This document shows positions 44,109 through 54,600 of a DNA stretch of 64,000 nucleotides, one piece after another. A program made the translations under genes and the position numbers. The notes under the pieces were generated by a model, which was not told the origin of the DNA, searched no databases, and was given only the letters and a program-made list of their open reading frames with translations. How positions within the stretch are numbered: the first letter of the stretch is position 1; the number at the start of each line of letters is the position of its first letter. This DNA is from Pseudidiomarina indica (GTDB lineage Bacteria; Pseudomonadota; Gammaproteobacteria; Enterobacterales; Alteromonadaceae). The stretch is from the NCBI RefSeq assembly GCF_900104245.1, contig NZ_FMXN01000002.1:248001-312000 (forward strand). Reading direction: 5' to 3'.

Positions 44109-44546
44109 CTATACCTCCTGGAGACCATGGGTACGAATTAATTGAATCCAATCTCGCAAAAACAGATTCACTTGATGCTTTTCATTGACATGAAACATCT
44201 GTGGATTCGGAATTTCGTAGCGCGCTTGCAATTGCGAGACGCCCTGACAAGCAACCACTTCAGCCAAACGAGCATCATGATACAAACGAACATCTAACTG
44301 CGCTTCTTTTAAGCCTGGCAATTGCTGAGAAAATCGATGTTGTTGAATTCGAATGGCCGTTGTAAATGGGGCTTGTTGCATGAGCCGCACAGTAAAACGC
44401 AGCTGCGGGCCTAAGCTCAGCTCCCAGGGTTGGTCCGCATCAAGCTCTTCCAACCATGGTTGCAAGGCAGCATAGTTCAGCGCCGCAATCCGTTGCATTG
44501 CGGCAAGGTCAAATTGATAACGTTTACGAACGACGTCGGTTGTCAT
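44109..44546 (-). CDS. DUF1249 family protein (YqiB-like)
   Basis: A 145 aa protein of unknown function whose gene nearly always lies with nudF and tolC. The sequence has YQFDLAAMQRIAALNYAALQ near the start, then beta-strand-rich segments (LSLGPQLRFTVRLM, LDVRLYHDARLAEVV) and YEIPNPQMFHVNEKHQVNLF at the end, with FLRDWIQL typical of DUF1249. It overlaps nudF by 4 bp and abuts yqiA. Confidence 0.88.
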   Translation of the reverse strand: MTTDVVRKRYQFDLAAMQRIAALNYAALQPWLEELDADQPWELSLGPQLRFTVRLMQQAPFTTAIRIQQHRFSQQLPGLKEAQLDVRLYHDARLAEVVACQGVSQLQARYEIPNPQMFHVNEKHQVNLFLRDWIQLIRTHGLQEV

Positions 44547-45148
44547 GCTTGTTTAAATCGATGTTTATGCAGTTGCAGCCATTGTAACCCAATGACACTC
44601 GCTGCATTATTAATTTTTCCACGCTCAAGTAACTGGACTGCTTCTGTAAAGGGTACCACATGCACACGAATATCTTCATGTTCACTGGCTAACCCACCGT
44701 GGGTTGCAGCACTATCGCTGTCTACCAACGCAACAAAAATAGTCATGCGCTCGGTACATCCACCGGGCGTGGATAGATAATTCAAGGCATAATGGAGCTG
44801 TGTCGTGGTCAGGCCGGCTTCTTCAGCTAACTCGCGGTGGGCAACTTGTTCGGCTGATTCGTGCACACTATCGTACATCCCTGCCACGAACTCAAGCAAC
44901 CAAGGGGATTCCTCCCCCTTCATCGCACCTATCCGAAACTGTTCCAGCACCACCAAGGTATCTTTCACAGGATCATAAGGCACCACCACCACCGCGTTGC
45001 CACGTTCCATGACTTCGCGTTGAAATACGGGCGACCACCCACCGGCAAATAGTCGGTGTTGTAGGGTTACCTGATGAATGGATAAAAAACCATCACGGAC
45101 TGATTTTTCCGTAAGAATCCTGACATCTTTTTGACAATATTTTTGCAC
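44543..45148 (-). CDS. nudF: ADP-ribose pyrophosphatase NudF
   Basis: A Nudix hydrolase that cleaves ADP-ribose to AMP and ribose 5-phosphate. The 201 aa product has the Nudix box GMYDSVHESAEQVAHRELAE followed by EAGL, and a C-terminal DIRVHVVPFTEAVQLLERGK region like E. coli NudF. The box has six residues between the first Gly and Glu instead of the canonical five; the metal-binding RELAEE part is intact. GTG 45148 has AAAGG 6 nt upstream. It is divergent from tolC. Confidence 0.92.
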   Translation of the reverse strand: MQKYCQKDVRILTEKSVRDGFLSIHQVTLQHRLFAGGWSPVFQREVMERGNAVVVVPYDPVKDTLVVLEQFRIGAMKGEESPWLLEFVAGMYDSVHESAEQVAHRELAEEAGLTTTQLHYALNYLSTPGGCTERMTIFVALVDSDSAATHGGLASEHEDIRVHVVPFTEAVQLLERGKINNAASVIGLQWLQLHKHRFKQA

Positions 45149-45392
45149 AGTAAACCTTTACTCGTTATTTAACGACTGAGGTATTCGTTTGAACGCGAAT
45201 GCGGCCCAGAATGATTGTAATTCTACGTCGATTTAGCACATAATTAGTTACACTTGAAGCGATTCTGTTGCAACTATCCCCATGCATTTGGCGCAATAAC
45301 AAAGTAAACTAGTAAACATTCACGAGTGTATGTAAAATAGCAGCCAATTTTTTGGCAAGATGATGCTTTCAAATAATTAGGACACCCAATCC

Positions 45393-46754
45393 ATGAAAAA
45401 GCACGTACTATCCGTATTAGTAGGCCTGACTCTTAGCGCATCTGCAAGCGTGGCCTATGCCGATGATTTAGCGCAAGTGTTCCAACTTGCATTGCAGAAT
45501 GACCCAACCTTACAACAAGTCGATGCACAACGCCGTGCAGCGCAAAAAGGCGTCGATATTTCCAAAGCAGCGTTTTGGCCTCAATTAAACTTATCTGCCG
45601 GGTATTCTCGCAGTGAATCTGAAAGTGCAACCTATGATTCTGTTGCCCAAAGCTTTATTGTCATTGATAGCGAAAACCGTGGCTGGAACGCCGGCGTCAA
45701 CCTAAGCCAAACTATTTTTGATATGAACGTTTGGGACCGTGCTGAGCTGAGCGAAAAACAAGCGTATCAGGCTGAAGTTAACTATTTAAGCACCCGCCAA
45801 CAACTCATGCTGCGCGTGGTAAACGCTTACTTCACCGTGTTAGAGCGGCAAGATGACTTAGCCTTTGCAACGGCTGAGAAAAATGCCATTGAGCGCCAGC
45901 TTGAGCAAACCAAACAACGTTTCTCCGTCGGGCTAACGGCCATCACTGACGTGCATGAAGCGCAAGCTCAGTACGACACCTCAGTCGCAGCTGAAATTCA
46001 AGCGCGTAACGCCGTAGAAATCGCCCAGGAATCACTGCGCGAAATTACCGGTCGCTACCATGAGAGTTTGGCGAGCTTGAACACCGACTCATTCTCACCA
46101 GAAGCTCCAACGCCAGCAGATGCCACTCAGTGGGTTAAAGTTGCCGAAGATAAAAACCTGCAATTGATTGTGCAGCGGGTTGCTGTTGAAATTGCCGAGC
46201 ATCAAATCGATCTCGCTCGTAATGGTCACTTACCGACCGTTTCGTTATCAGGTTCTTACTCAACGCGTGATACCACAACCACAGCGCGCGGCAATAAAAT
46301 TGATATGCCACGAATGGATTCAAACTCTATTGGGTTGAACTTGAACGTGCCAATTTTCTCTGGGTTCCGTACCTCAGCAGAAGTTGATCAAGCACGTGAA
46401 TTCTACGTTGCATCAAGTCAAGAGCTGGAAGGTGTGCGTCGTAGCGTCGAGCGCCAAGTGCGTAACGCGTACTATGATGTGGTGGCGTCACAAGCCAGTA
46501 TCCGTGCCTTTGAGCAAGCCGTTGTTTCTGCAGAAAGTGCGCTGAAAGCAACACAAACAGGTTTCGAAGTTGGTACCCGGACCATCGTTGACGTATTAGA
46601 CAGCACCCGTAACCTTTACAACGCGCGTCGTAACTTATCGAAAGCTCGTTACGGTTACATCCGTCAGTACCTCACGCTGAAACAAGCTTCAGGTCAAATC
46701 AGTGAACAAGATCTTATTGCAATTAATGCCAGCTTAATTCATGAAAATAGTTGA
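45393..46754 (+). CDS. tolC: Outer membrane channel protein TolC
   Basis: Trimeric outer-membrane and periplasmic tunnel used by type I secretion and tripartite efflux pumps. The 453 aa precursor has a signal peptide cut after AYA, two OEP repeats (DLAQVFQLALQNDPTLQQVD; AEHQIDLARNGHLPTVSLSG) and VGTRTIVDVLDSTRNLYNAR near the end, the usual marker of the second repeat. The divergent nudF-tolC layout is conserved. In the 244 bp spacer I see no promoter I can name with confidence; a short palindrome TCGTTA/TAACGA lies at about 45163-45176. tolC overlaps lpxL by 14 bp. Confidence 0.95.
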   Translation: MKKHVLSVLVGLTLSASASVAYADDLAQVFQLALQNDPTLQQVDAQRRAAQKGVDISKAAFWPQLNLSAGYSRSESESATYDSVAQSFIVIDSENRGWNAGVNLSQTIFDMNVWDRAELSEKQAYQAEVNYLSTRQQLMLRVVNAYFTVLERQDDLAFATAEKNAIERQLEQTKQRFSVGLTAITDVHEAQAQYDTSVAAEIQARNAVEIAQESLREITGRYHESLASLNTDSFSPEAPTPADATQWVKVAEDKNLQLIVQRVAVEIAEHQIDLARNGHLPTVSLSGSYSTRDTTTTARGNKIDMPRMDSNSIGLNLNVPIFSGFRTSAEVDQAREFYVASSQELEGVRRSVERQVRNAYYDVVASQASIRAFEQAVVSAESALKATQTGFEVGTRTIVDVLDSTRNLYNARRNLSKARYGYIRQYLTLKQASGQISEQDLIAINASLIHENS

Positions 46755-47679
46755 AAAACCGCGCTTTGAGCCACGTTTCTTATTGCCGAAATACTGGCTG
46801 ACGTGGCTTAGTGTCGGTGTTCTGTATACCATTTCTTGGTTGCCACATCGTTGGCAACTAGGAATGGGACGCGCCTTAGGTCGATTGTTTTACCGTTTCG
46901 TTCCCCGCCGCGCGCACATTGCTCGGCGCAATCTCGAATTGTGCTTTCCAGAGAAAGACGCCAATGAAATTGAATCATTGGTCAAAAAGAACCTTGAAAA
47001 TACCGGCATCGCCTTCTTTGAAACAGGCATGGCCTGGTGGTGGCCTGATTGGCGTATCCGCCGCAAGCTTCATGTGCACGGAACTGAACATTTAGTTGCC
47101 GCGCAACGTGATGGCAAAGGGGTGCTGTTGCTGCTGTTTCACTTTTTAAGTCTCGAAGTGCATGCGCGGATGAATGGGTTTGTACAGCCAGCTGTAGGGC
47201 TTTATCGCCCTCACAACAATGCTGTCATGGAGTTTTTACAAACTCGTGGCCGTGGCCGCTCCAATAAATATCTGATTCCTCGTACCGACGTGCGCAGCAT
47301 GTTAGAAGCACTGAATCGAGGTGACATCGCGGGCTATTTGCCTGACCAAGACTACGGCCGTAAACGGACGGTGTTCGCACCGTTGTTTGCTGTTGAGCAA
47401 GCCAGTACCACCACCGGTACTTTGCTGTTTGCGAACAATGCCAACTGTTCAGTCGTACCGGTCACTTGTTTCCGCCGTGACGATGGCCGTGGTTATGACA
47501 TGACGTTTTACCCGGCTTTTGACAACTTCCCCACCGGGGATGATGTGGCCGATGTCACGCGGGTGAATCGCATGATCGAATTTGCAATTTTGCAAAAACC
47601 CGAACAATACATGTGGATTCACCGCCGCTTCAAAACCCGTCCGAATAAAGACGATCCTGATTTATATCAGGCAGAATGA
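46741..47679 (+). CDS. lpxL: Lipid A lauroyl/palmitoleoyl acyltransferase (LpxL/LpxP family)
   Basis: Adds a secondary acyl chain to Kdo2-lipid IVA in the inner membrane. The 312 aa product has an N-terminal membrane anchor (WLTWLSVGVLYTISWLPHRW), the catalytic HX4E motif within LLFHFLSLEVHARM, and LYRPHNNAVMEFLQTRGRGR and LPDQDYGRKRTVFAPLFAV. The sequence is closer to LpxL/LpxP than LpxM, but which acyl chain is used cannot be said. The start lies inside tolC, so it is probably co-transcribed; the 3' end overlaps the convergent glnE gene by 13 bp. Confidence 0.9.
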   Translation: MKIVEKPRFEPRFLLPKYWLTWLSVGVLYTISWLPHRWQLGMGRALGRLFYRFVPRRAHIARRNLELCFPEKDANEIESLVKKNLENTGIAFFETGMAWWWPDWRIRRKLHVHGTEHLVAAQRDGKGVLLLLFHFLSLEVHARMNGFVQPAVGLYRPHNNAVMEFLQTRGRGRSNKYLIPRTDVRSMLEALNRGDIAGYLPDQDYGRKRTVFAPLFAVEQASTTTGTLLFANNANCSVVPVTCFRRDDGRGYDMTFYPAFDNFPTGDDVADVTRVNRMIEFAILQKPEQYMWIHRRFKTRPNKDDPDLYQAE

Positions 47680-50600
47680 TCGCCCAACCAGACCCGCCAA
47701 GCTTGTTGCACGGCTTGGCGGTGCATCGCCAGATGGTCGTCCCCCACCTTGCCGGCATTTTCGAGCGCCAGCTGATGAGCGACTTCTCGCTCGGCTAAAT
47801 ACGCATCGATCAGTTGCTGAGCTTGAGCCTCGCTGAATAAACCATTGCCCGCACATTGCTCCAAAATCCGCACATTATCACTGTACTGGGTGAGACTTGG
47901 ATACTCCTTGGCAAATCGCAACACCAAATACTGCACGAGAAACTCCAAATCCGTCATGCCCCCTTTCGCTTGCTTCACATGCTCGTCACTGGAAGGGTCA
48001 TGGGAAGCTTGGTGGCTTCTCATTTTATCGCGCATCGTAATCACTTCTTGTTGCAATGTTTCCTCATCACGCCGCTGACATAACTGGTCAACCCGTAATG
48101 CTGCCAAGGCATTCACTAAATCGGGGTGGCCAAAAATAGCACGGGCCCGCACCAAGGCTTGCAACTCCCAAGTCCAAGCATCTTCTGTTAAGTAGCTGGC
48201 AAAGGTGGTTAGTCGCGTGACCAGCAGCCCGGCATTCCCCGAGGGGCGTAACCGCATATCCACATCATACAAACTGCCAATCATGGTACGCGCCGTAAAT
48301 AAATGAAGAATGCGCTGGGCGAGACGTAAGTAAAACTGCTGAACTTCGATAGGTTTCACCCCATCGGTTTCACCTTGGTAGTCGGAATCTGTAATAAACA
48401 CCAAATCGAGATCGGAGCTATAGCTCAGCTCTAATCCCCCTAACTTCCCGTAAGCGAATACCGCAAACCCCATATTATTTGCATCTCGGCCAGGTGGCTG
48501 GCCGTGCCGTTCGGTCAATTGATGCCAAGCTAAATGAACCACTTTGGCGATCATCGCCTCCGCCAGATAACTTAAATGATCACTGACTTTCATCAGCGGT
48601 AAGCCACCACTGATATCGGCGGCAGCGATTTTCAATTGCAGCACTTGGCGAGCTTGACGCAAGGCATCCATCTGCAGCTCCAACTCTTGTTCTGGCAATC
48701 GCATTAAATATTCATCAAGCTGTGCGGGGTAGTCGGTCAGTTGAGGTAAATCATACAGATGCTGAGGATCGATTAACTCATCCAATAACAGCGGATATTG
48801 AGCCAGTTGCTTGGTGAGCCACGCACTGGCCTGACATAATTTGATGAGCTGCTGCCGTGCTCCCTGATTTTCTACCAAAAGTTCCACATAAGCAGTCCGC
48901 GTCATAATTTTTTGCAACACATGCACCACTCGCATCACCACTTGCTCGGGTTGTTCCAATTGCATTAACTCTTCCAACAACAAAGGAACTAACCGAGCCA
49001 TGGCCTGCCGCCCGCGTGGCCCCGAGCTACGCCGGCGTACTTCTGCCCGCAATTGCCGAATGGTTTGCCAAATTTGCTCCGCCTCAGGGGCAGCCACGTT
49101 ACTTTCCATAAGCACCGCTAGCGCTGTTTCATCCTCCACCATATCCTGCCATAGCAGCTGATAAGCCCCCGCTTCTTCATCGCGTTCGTCGGGCTGACCA
49201 ATCACTTGCATAAAATGTTGATGCACGGTGGCCATGGTTGCTTTGACCAAACGTTCCACTGCCGGCCAGGGCTGGTGAAGCGCCAAACTCACACGGCGCT
49301 GTAATTGAGGGTCCGTAGGCAGTTGCTGGGTTTGTTCATCGTTCAGTTGCTGTAACACATGTTCGATTTTTCGTAGTACCTGATAACAATCGAGTAGCTC
49401 CTGAACCGCCTCGGGTGCGAGCAGCCCCTGTTCCGCGAGTGCTTGGTACGCCTGATACAGGGAGTGGGTTTGCAACTGACGCTGCTGGCCACCGCGAATA
49501 AGCTGAAAGGCTTGCGCAATGAATTCAATTTCTCGGATGCCACCGGGGCCTAATTTGATATTCCATTCATACCCTTGGCGCCGAGTTTCTTGGGTGATTA
49601 AACTCTTCATTTTTCGCAAGGCATCAATGGCCGAAAAATCAATATAACGGCGGTATACAAAGGGGCGTAGCAACTGCTGTAAGGGTTGTTGCATGGCTCG
49701 GTCGGCCCCAATTAACCGGGCTTTCACCATGGCATAGCGCTCCCAGTCACGGCCCTGCTCTTGGTAATAGGATTCCAATGCCGATAAGCTCGCGACCAAG
49801 GGACCGGATTGCCCAAAAGGCCGCAGCCGTAAGTCGACTCGAAACACCCGGCCATCAGCGGTGATGGTGTCCAGTAGCCCAACCAACCCTTGCGCTAATC
49901 GTGTGAAAAAGACGGAATTCTCCAACGGGCGCCGTTCATGATCTGAAACCCCTTGCTCGGGATAGCAAAAGATCACATCAATATCCGACGAAAAGTTGAG
50001 CTCACGTCCCCCCAACTTCCCCATGCCAATCACCCATAACGGCATGGCCGAGCCACATTCTGTGCGGGGGGTGCCATACCGCTCACAATAACGAGGGTAA
50101 AGCCACGCCAGTGCTTCTTCAATCAAGGCGTCGGCTGTGGCCGTTAAGTGTTCCAGCATGTCGGTAAGCGATAATTGCTGTAATAAATCAGCAGCGGCTA
50201 AGGTGGCGTACCAACGCTGCCGCACGTGACGCAATAGCAGTTGCGCCTGCTGTTCATTCTGACACTGAGCCAATTGCTGTCGCAGTTCATTGCCATAGGT
50301 GGTGGACGCAGGGAGTTGCACGTTGCCATCACACCATTGCACCCCTGTGGTTTGTTGGGTCAGCACTCGCTCAACAAATTCACTAATTTGTACCACATAA
50401 GCCCGTTGCAGCCTTTCATCGGGTGGTTGCTGAAGCAGTGCGGCAACATCCAACAGAATCAGTTGATAATCAAGTGCGCCCCGTAGCTGTACCGCGCCGG
50501 CCACATCTTGCCTTGCCGCCAACTGTGCAAACTGGTGTTGATAATGAGCTAATCTTTGTCCCAACGGCAGGAGCTGAGTATCCAAGGAGCCCAATAACTG

Positions 50601-51398
50601 TACGCTATGAGCACACCACTCCAGCCCAGTCGCAACTCCTTGCAGTGCAACCTCACTGGGTGCTTCACGTAAACAGGTATCATGGTGCTGCCAATGGTTC
50701 AGCGCAGTCGCCACACCCTGATAAATTCCACTGGGTGGATGCCGTTGCATAAAATGCGTGGAGCAGCGCAACGGCGCGAGCGGTTGCAACTGTGATAATC
50801 CTGCCAATAGATAGCCGCGCGCCGCTTTACTCAAACTACCCAGCTGCGCTCCTACGGCTGTCATAAACACCCGTGCGGTACGCAACGCATCGGTTAATTC
50901 GCCGCCTTGCACCTCTAATTCGATTTCGCAAATTTGTTGCTGTCGAGCCCCAGCAATCACCCAACCTTCGTCAAACACTAACTCAATACAGCCTTGCCCA
51001 CTTGGAAGTTGCCAGCGGTGACGCGTAAAGTTTGTTTGAAACAAACATTGTAACTGTGCTTGAATCGTCGCCAGCGGAAACTGTGTCGGCCAAATACTGT
51101 CATCGAACAAGGTTAAGTCGGGCGTATCTGCCGTGATATCGCAGTTGTATTCGGGGCGTGAATGAATTCCTGCGGTCACTTCGCCCGCCAGCTTCACGGT
51201 TTGTTCGCGCTGCTGTTCCCGTTGGCGAATCCGTAAACCGATATCAAAGTGGCGTAATTGTAGGTCGGGAGTGTCAAAATAACTGTTCGCTAACACCATC
51301 ACCGTTGGGGCGTTTCCCGCCAGTTGTTGACACAGCGCTAAAACAGCCTCTTTTTGTGCCGGTTCCACCAGCAACTTCAGTTCAATTTCTCGACTCAC
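47667..51398 (-). CDS. glnE: YgiF-GlnE fusion: CYTH triphosphatase + glutamine synthetase adenylyltransferase
   Basis: One uninterrupted 1243 aa frame joining two proteins that are separate neighbours (ygiF-glnE) in E. coli. Residues 1-200 are a CYTH/triphosphate tunnel domain (EIELKLLV gives the ExExK metal motif; RPEYNCDI; GSLSKAARGYLLAG). Residues about 200-335 keep part of the helical YgiF C-terminal domain (ATALNHWQHHD). From about residue 339 (SEFVERV) the rest matches GlnE over nearly its full length: the deadenylylating site GMGKLGGRELNFSSDIDVIF (458-477) and the adenylylating site YGKLGGLELSYSSDLDLVF (about 980). GlnE adenylylates and deadenylylates glutamine synthetase under PII control. 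Start GTG 51398 is weakly supported by GAG upstream. The fusion is seen directly; its effect is unknown. Confidence 0.93.
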   Translation of the reverse strand: MSREIELKLLVEPAQKEAVLALCQQLAGNAPTVMVLANSYFDTPDLQLRHFDIGLRIRQREQQREQTVKLAGEVTAGIHSRPEYNCDITADTPDLTLFDDSIWPTQFPLATIQAQLQCLFQTNFTRHRWQLPSGQGCIELVFDEGWVIAGARQQQICEIELEVQGGELTDALRTARVFMTAVGAQLGSLSKAARGYLLAGLSQLQPLAPLRCSTHFMQRHPPSGIYQGVATALNHWQHHDTCLREAPSEVALQGVATGLEWCAHSVQLLGSLDTQLLPLGQRLAHYQHQFAQLAARQDVAGAVQLRGALDYQLILLDVAALLQQPPDERLQRAYVVQISEFVERVLTQQTTGVQWCDGNVQLPASTTYGNELRQQLAQCQNEQQAQLLLRHVRQRWYATLAAADLLQQLSLTDMLEHLTATADALIEEALAWLYPRYCERYGTPRTECGSAMPLWVIGMGKLGGRELNFSSDIDVIFCYPEQGVSDHERRPLENSVFFTRLAQGLVGLLDTITADGRVFRVDLRLRPFGQSGPLVASLSALESYYQEQGRDWERYAMVKARLIGADRAMQQPLQQLLRPFVYRRYIDFSAIDALRKMKSLITQETRRQGYEWNIKLGPGGIREIEFIAQAFQLIRGGQQRQLQTHSLYQAYQALAEQGLLAPEAVQELLDCYQVLRKIEHVLQQLNDEQTQQLPTDPQLQRRVSLALHQPWPAVERLVKATMATVHQHFMQVIGQPDERDEEAGAYQLLWQDMVEDETALAVLMESNVAAPEAEQIWQTIRQLRAEVRRRSSGPRGRQAMARLVPLLLEELMQLEQPEQVVMRVVHVLQKIMTRTAYVELLVENQGARQQLIKLCQASAWLTKQLAQYPLLLDELIDPQHLYDLPQLTDYPAQLDEYLMRLPEQELELQMDALRQARQVLQLKIAAADISGGLPLMKVSDHLSYLAEAMIAKVVHLAWHQLTERHGQPPGRDANNMGFAVFAYGKLGGLELSYSSDLDLVFITDSDYQGETDGVKPIEVQQFYLRLAQRILHLFTARTMIGSLYDVDMRLRPSGNAGLLVTRLTTFASYLTEDAWTWELQALVRARAIFGHPDLVNALAALRVDQLCQRRDEETLQQEVITMRDKMRSHQASHDPSSDEHVKQAKGGMTDLEFLVQYLVLRFAKEYPSLTQYSDNVRILEQCAGNGLFSEAQAQQLIDAYLAEREVAHQLALENAGKVGDDHLAMHRQAVQQAWRVWLGDHSA

Positions 51399-51544
51399 AA
51401 ATCACACTCTACTTATTGATTTTACTTGTTTCATACGGTACTCGCAGGAACCATGCTGGTCAACTGAAATGGCTTGACAGTTTCCCCTAAAAAATGCACC
51501 TTGGCGGCAATAAATTTTCTAGCAAAAAAACTGCTCTAGTATGC

Positions 51545-51572
51545 TTTACGCGCGGTTAAAATGGCATATACT
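51545..51572 (+). promoter_or_regulatory. Possible putA promoter
   Basis: TTTACG (51545-51550), 16 nt spacer, TATACT (51567-51572), about 55 nt before the putA start. The fit is moderate. The rest of the 229 bp gap between glnE and putA shows nothing else I can name. Confidence 0.4.
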
Positions 51573-51627
51573 TGCGCGCGAAAAGATTGTCACCCCCAGC
51601 CTTGGGCTGAGTCCAACAGGAGATGCT

Positions 51628-54600
51628 ATGTTTAAAGCGAGTGAAGTACTTGCGGCTCAGTATACCGGCGCCGACCTTGGTCGACTCCAACAAGCAATTA
51701 CTGCCAACTATTTAGTTGACGAAGACGCTTATTTACGCGAGCTTTTACCATTAGTTCCACAACTAAAGACGACCATTAATTCAGTCACTGACGCAACTGC
51801 TAAATTAGTGCAGAAAGTGCGCGATCGTGCTGATAACAGTGGGATTGATGCATTTTTACAAGAATATAGTTTGGATACCAAGGAAGGGATCATCTTAATG
51901 TGCTTGGCTGAAGCACTGCTGCGAATCCCTGATAAGGAAACAGCAGATGCCCTCATTCAAGACCGCTTGTCCGGTGGTGAATGGCAGAAGCACATGGGTC
52001 AAAGTAGCTCATGGCTGGTCAACAGTGGTACATGGAGCCTGGCTTTAACCAACTCGATTATTAACCCTCACGGCAAGCCGATGGAGACCCCACGCGGGAC
52101 CTTCAAACGGTTAATTCGTCGTCTCAGTTTGCCAGTGGTTCGTAAAGCGACCTACGTTGCAATGCGCATCATGGGCACCCAGTTCGTCCTGGGGCGTACC
52201 ATTGAAGAAGCACTTAAAAATAGTGTTGCAAACCGCGACAAAGGCTATACCCACTCTTATGACATGTTGGGTGAAGCCGCGTTAACCATGGCTGACGCGC
52301 GTCGCTATCATGCCGACTACGTCAATTCGATCAAGAAAATCAGTGCCACCACGTTCAATAACCCGGACGTTCCGCGGCCCACAATTTCGATCAAACTGTC
52401 CGCCATTCACCCTCGTTATGAAGTGGCTAACCGTGAGCGGGTTCTGACGGAACTTGCAGACAGCCTCACGGAATTGGTGAAGCTCGCAAAAGAAGCGGAT
52501 GTCGGTGTCAGTATTGACGCGGAAGAAATGGATCGGTTGGAACTGTCCCTCGAGCTTTTCGAAAAAGTCTATCGCAGTGGTGTCTGCCAAGGCTGGCCAC
52601 GCTTTGGTTTAGTGGTCCAAGCCTACTCCAAGCGTGCACTTCCAGTCCTTTGCTGGATTACCGCATTGGCCCGTGAGTGCGGCGACGAAATTCCAGTGCG
52701 ATTAGTGAAAGGTGCCTATTGGGATAGCGAAATCAAATGGTGTCAGGTGAACGGTTTAGCAGGCTACCCAGTGTATACTCGGAAGGCCAATACGGACGTT
52801 TCCTACTTGGCTTGTGCGCATTACCTGATGAGCCCAGCGACTGATGGTGCTATTTATCCTCAGTTTGCAACGCACAACGCGCAAACCGTGGTCGCGATTC
52901 GTGACCTCAACCAAAAATACCAACGTCGGATCGAGTTCCAACGTCTCCATGGCATGGGCGAAGACCTCTACGATACCTTGCTGGAACAAGCACCGAACAC
53001 CACGGTTCGTATTTATGCGCCGGTAGGAGCACACAAAGATCTGCTCCCGTACCTGGTTCGTCGTTTACTTGAGAATGGTGCCAACTCCTCGTTCGTGCAT
53101 AAGCTGGTGGACCCTGAAACGCCCATCGCTGAGCTGACGGAGCATCCAATCACCACCATGCTGAAGCATGATAATTTTGCGAACCATAAAATTCCTTTAC
53201 CGACCCAAATTTTTACCGATCGGAAGAACTCGTTAGGACTGAATATGAACATTCACTCACAAGCTGATGACTTTATTACTGCCGTTCAACAATACCGCCA
53301 CAAGCAGTGGCAAGGCGGCCCAATTATTAATGGCGAAGTGATCGATGCCCATCATCAAGTGGCCATTCACAGTCCACAAAATAACACGCACCAAGTCGGT
53401 TCTATCGCCTGGGGTGATAAAGCCTTAGCAGAAAAAGCCTTAGGCATTGCCAATGCGGCTTTCCCTAAATGGCGTGATACCCCGGTTGAAGAGCGCGCTG
53501 TCGCACTTGAGAAGCTAGCTGATTTGTTACAAGAAAACCGTGAAGAACTGATTGCTTTATGTTCTCTTGAAGCCGGTAAGAGCTTGCAAGACGGTATTGA
53601 TGAGCTGCGTGAAGCCATTGACTTCTGTCGTTATTACGCTCAGCAAGCGCGTCAGCTGATGGGAGCAGCAGTCCCGTTACCTGGCCCTACCGGTGAAACC
53701 AACGATCTGTTTACCGAAGGCCGCGGTACGTTCGTGTGCATTAGCCCATGGAACTTCCCTCTGGCCATTTTCTTAGGCCAAGTGGTTGCAGCATTGGTGG
53801 CTGGAAACTGTGTGATTGCCAAGCCAGCGGAGCAAACCGGTTTAATTGCTTTCCGTGCGGTGCAATTAGCACACGAAGCAGGCATTCCTGCAGATGTCTT
53901 GCACTTTATTCCTGGCAGTGGTGCTGAAGTTGGTAACTTCCTAGTTTCGCAAGAAGACATCGGTGGCGTTTGCTTTACCGGCTCTACTTATACTGCTAAA
54001 GCAATCAACCGCGCACTGGCTGCTCGGTCAGGGGCGATTGTCCCATTAGTGGCAGAAACCGGTGGCCAAAACGCGATGTTAGTCGATTCAACCGCCTTGC
54101 CTGAGCAAGCCGTGACTGACATTGTTGCGAGTGCTTTCAAGAGTGCAGGTCAACGTTGTTCAGCGTTACGGGTTCTTTTTGTACAAGAAGACATCGCCGA
54201 GCGTGTCATCGATTTGCTTAAAGGCGCCATGGCAGAGCTGAAAGTGGGTGACCCTATTTTGCACGAAACTGATGTGGGCCCTGTGATTGATGGTGCTGCG
54301 AAGAGTAACCTTGAGCAACATATCAATGATATCTTGCAAGTTGGTACCTTGATTGCACAAGCTCCCATGCCTGAATACACCAACAATGGGACGTTTGTAC
54401 CACCAACAGCCATTGAAATTGACAATATTGCACAGTTGGTGAAAGAAAACTTTGGCCCGATTCTGCATATCATTCGCTACAAAACGAGCGAGCTGGATCA
54501 GATTATCGACAGCATCAACAGCACTGGCTTTGGCTTAACCTTCGGTATTCACAGCCGGAACGAAAGCTTTGCTGAAGATATTGCGCGTCGCGTTGAAGTT

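Noticed and set aside
45149-45392. Short palindrome and partial repeats between nudF and tolC as a regulator site
   Set aside because: Arms of only 6 bp in an AT-rich spacer, not clearly above chance.
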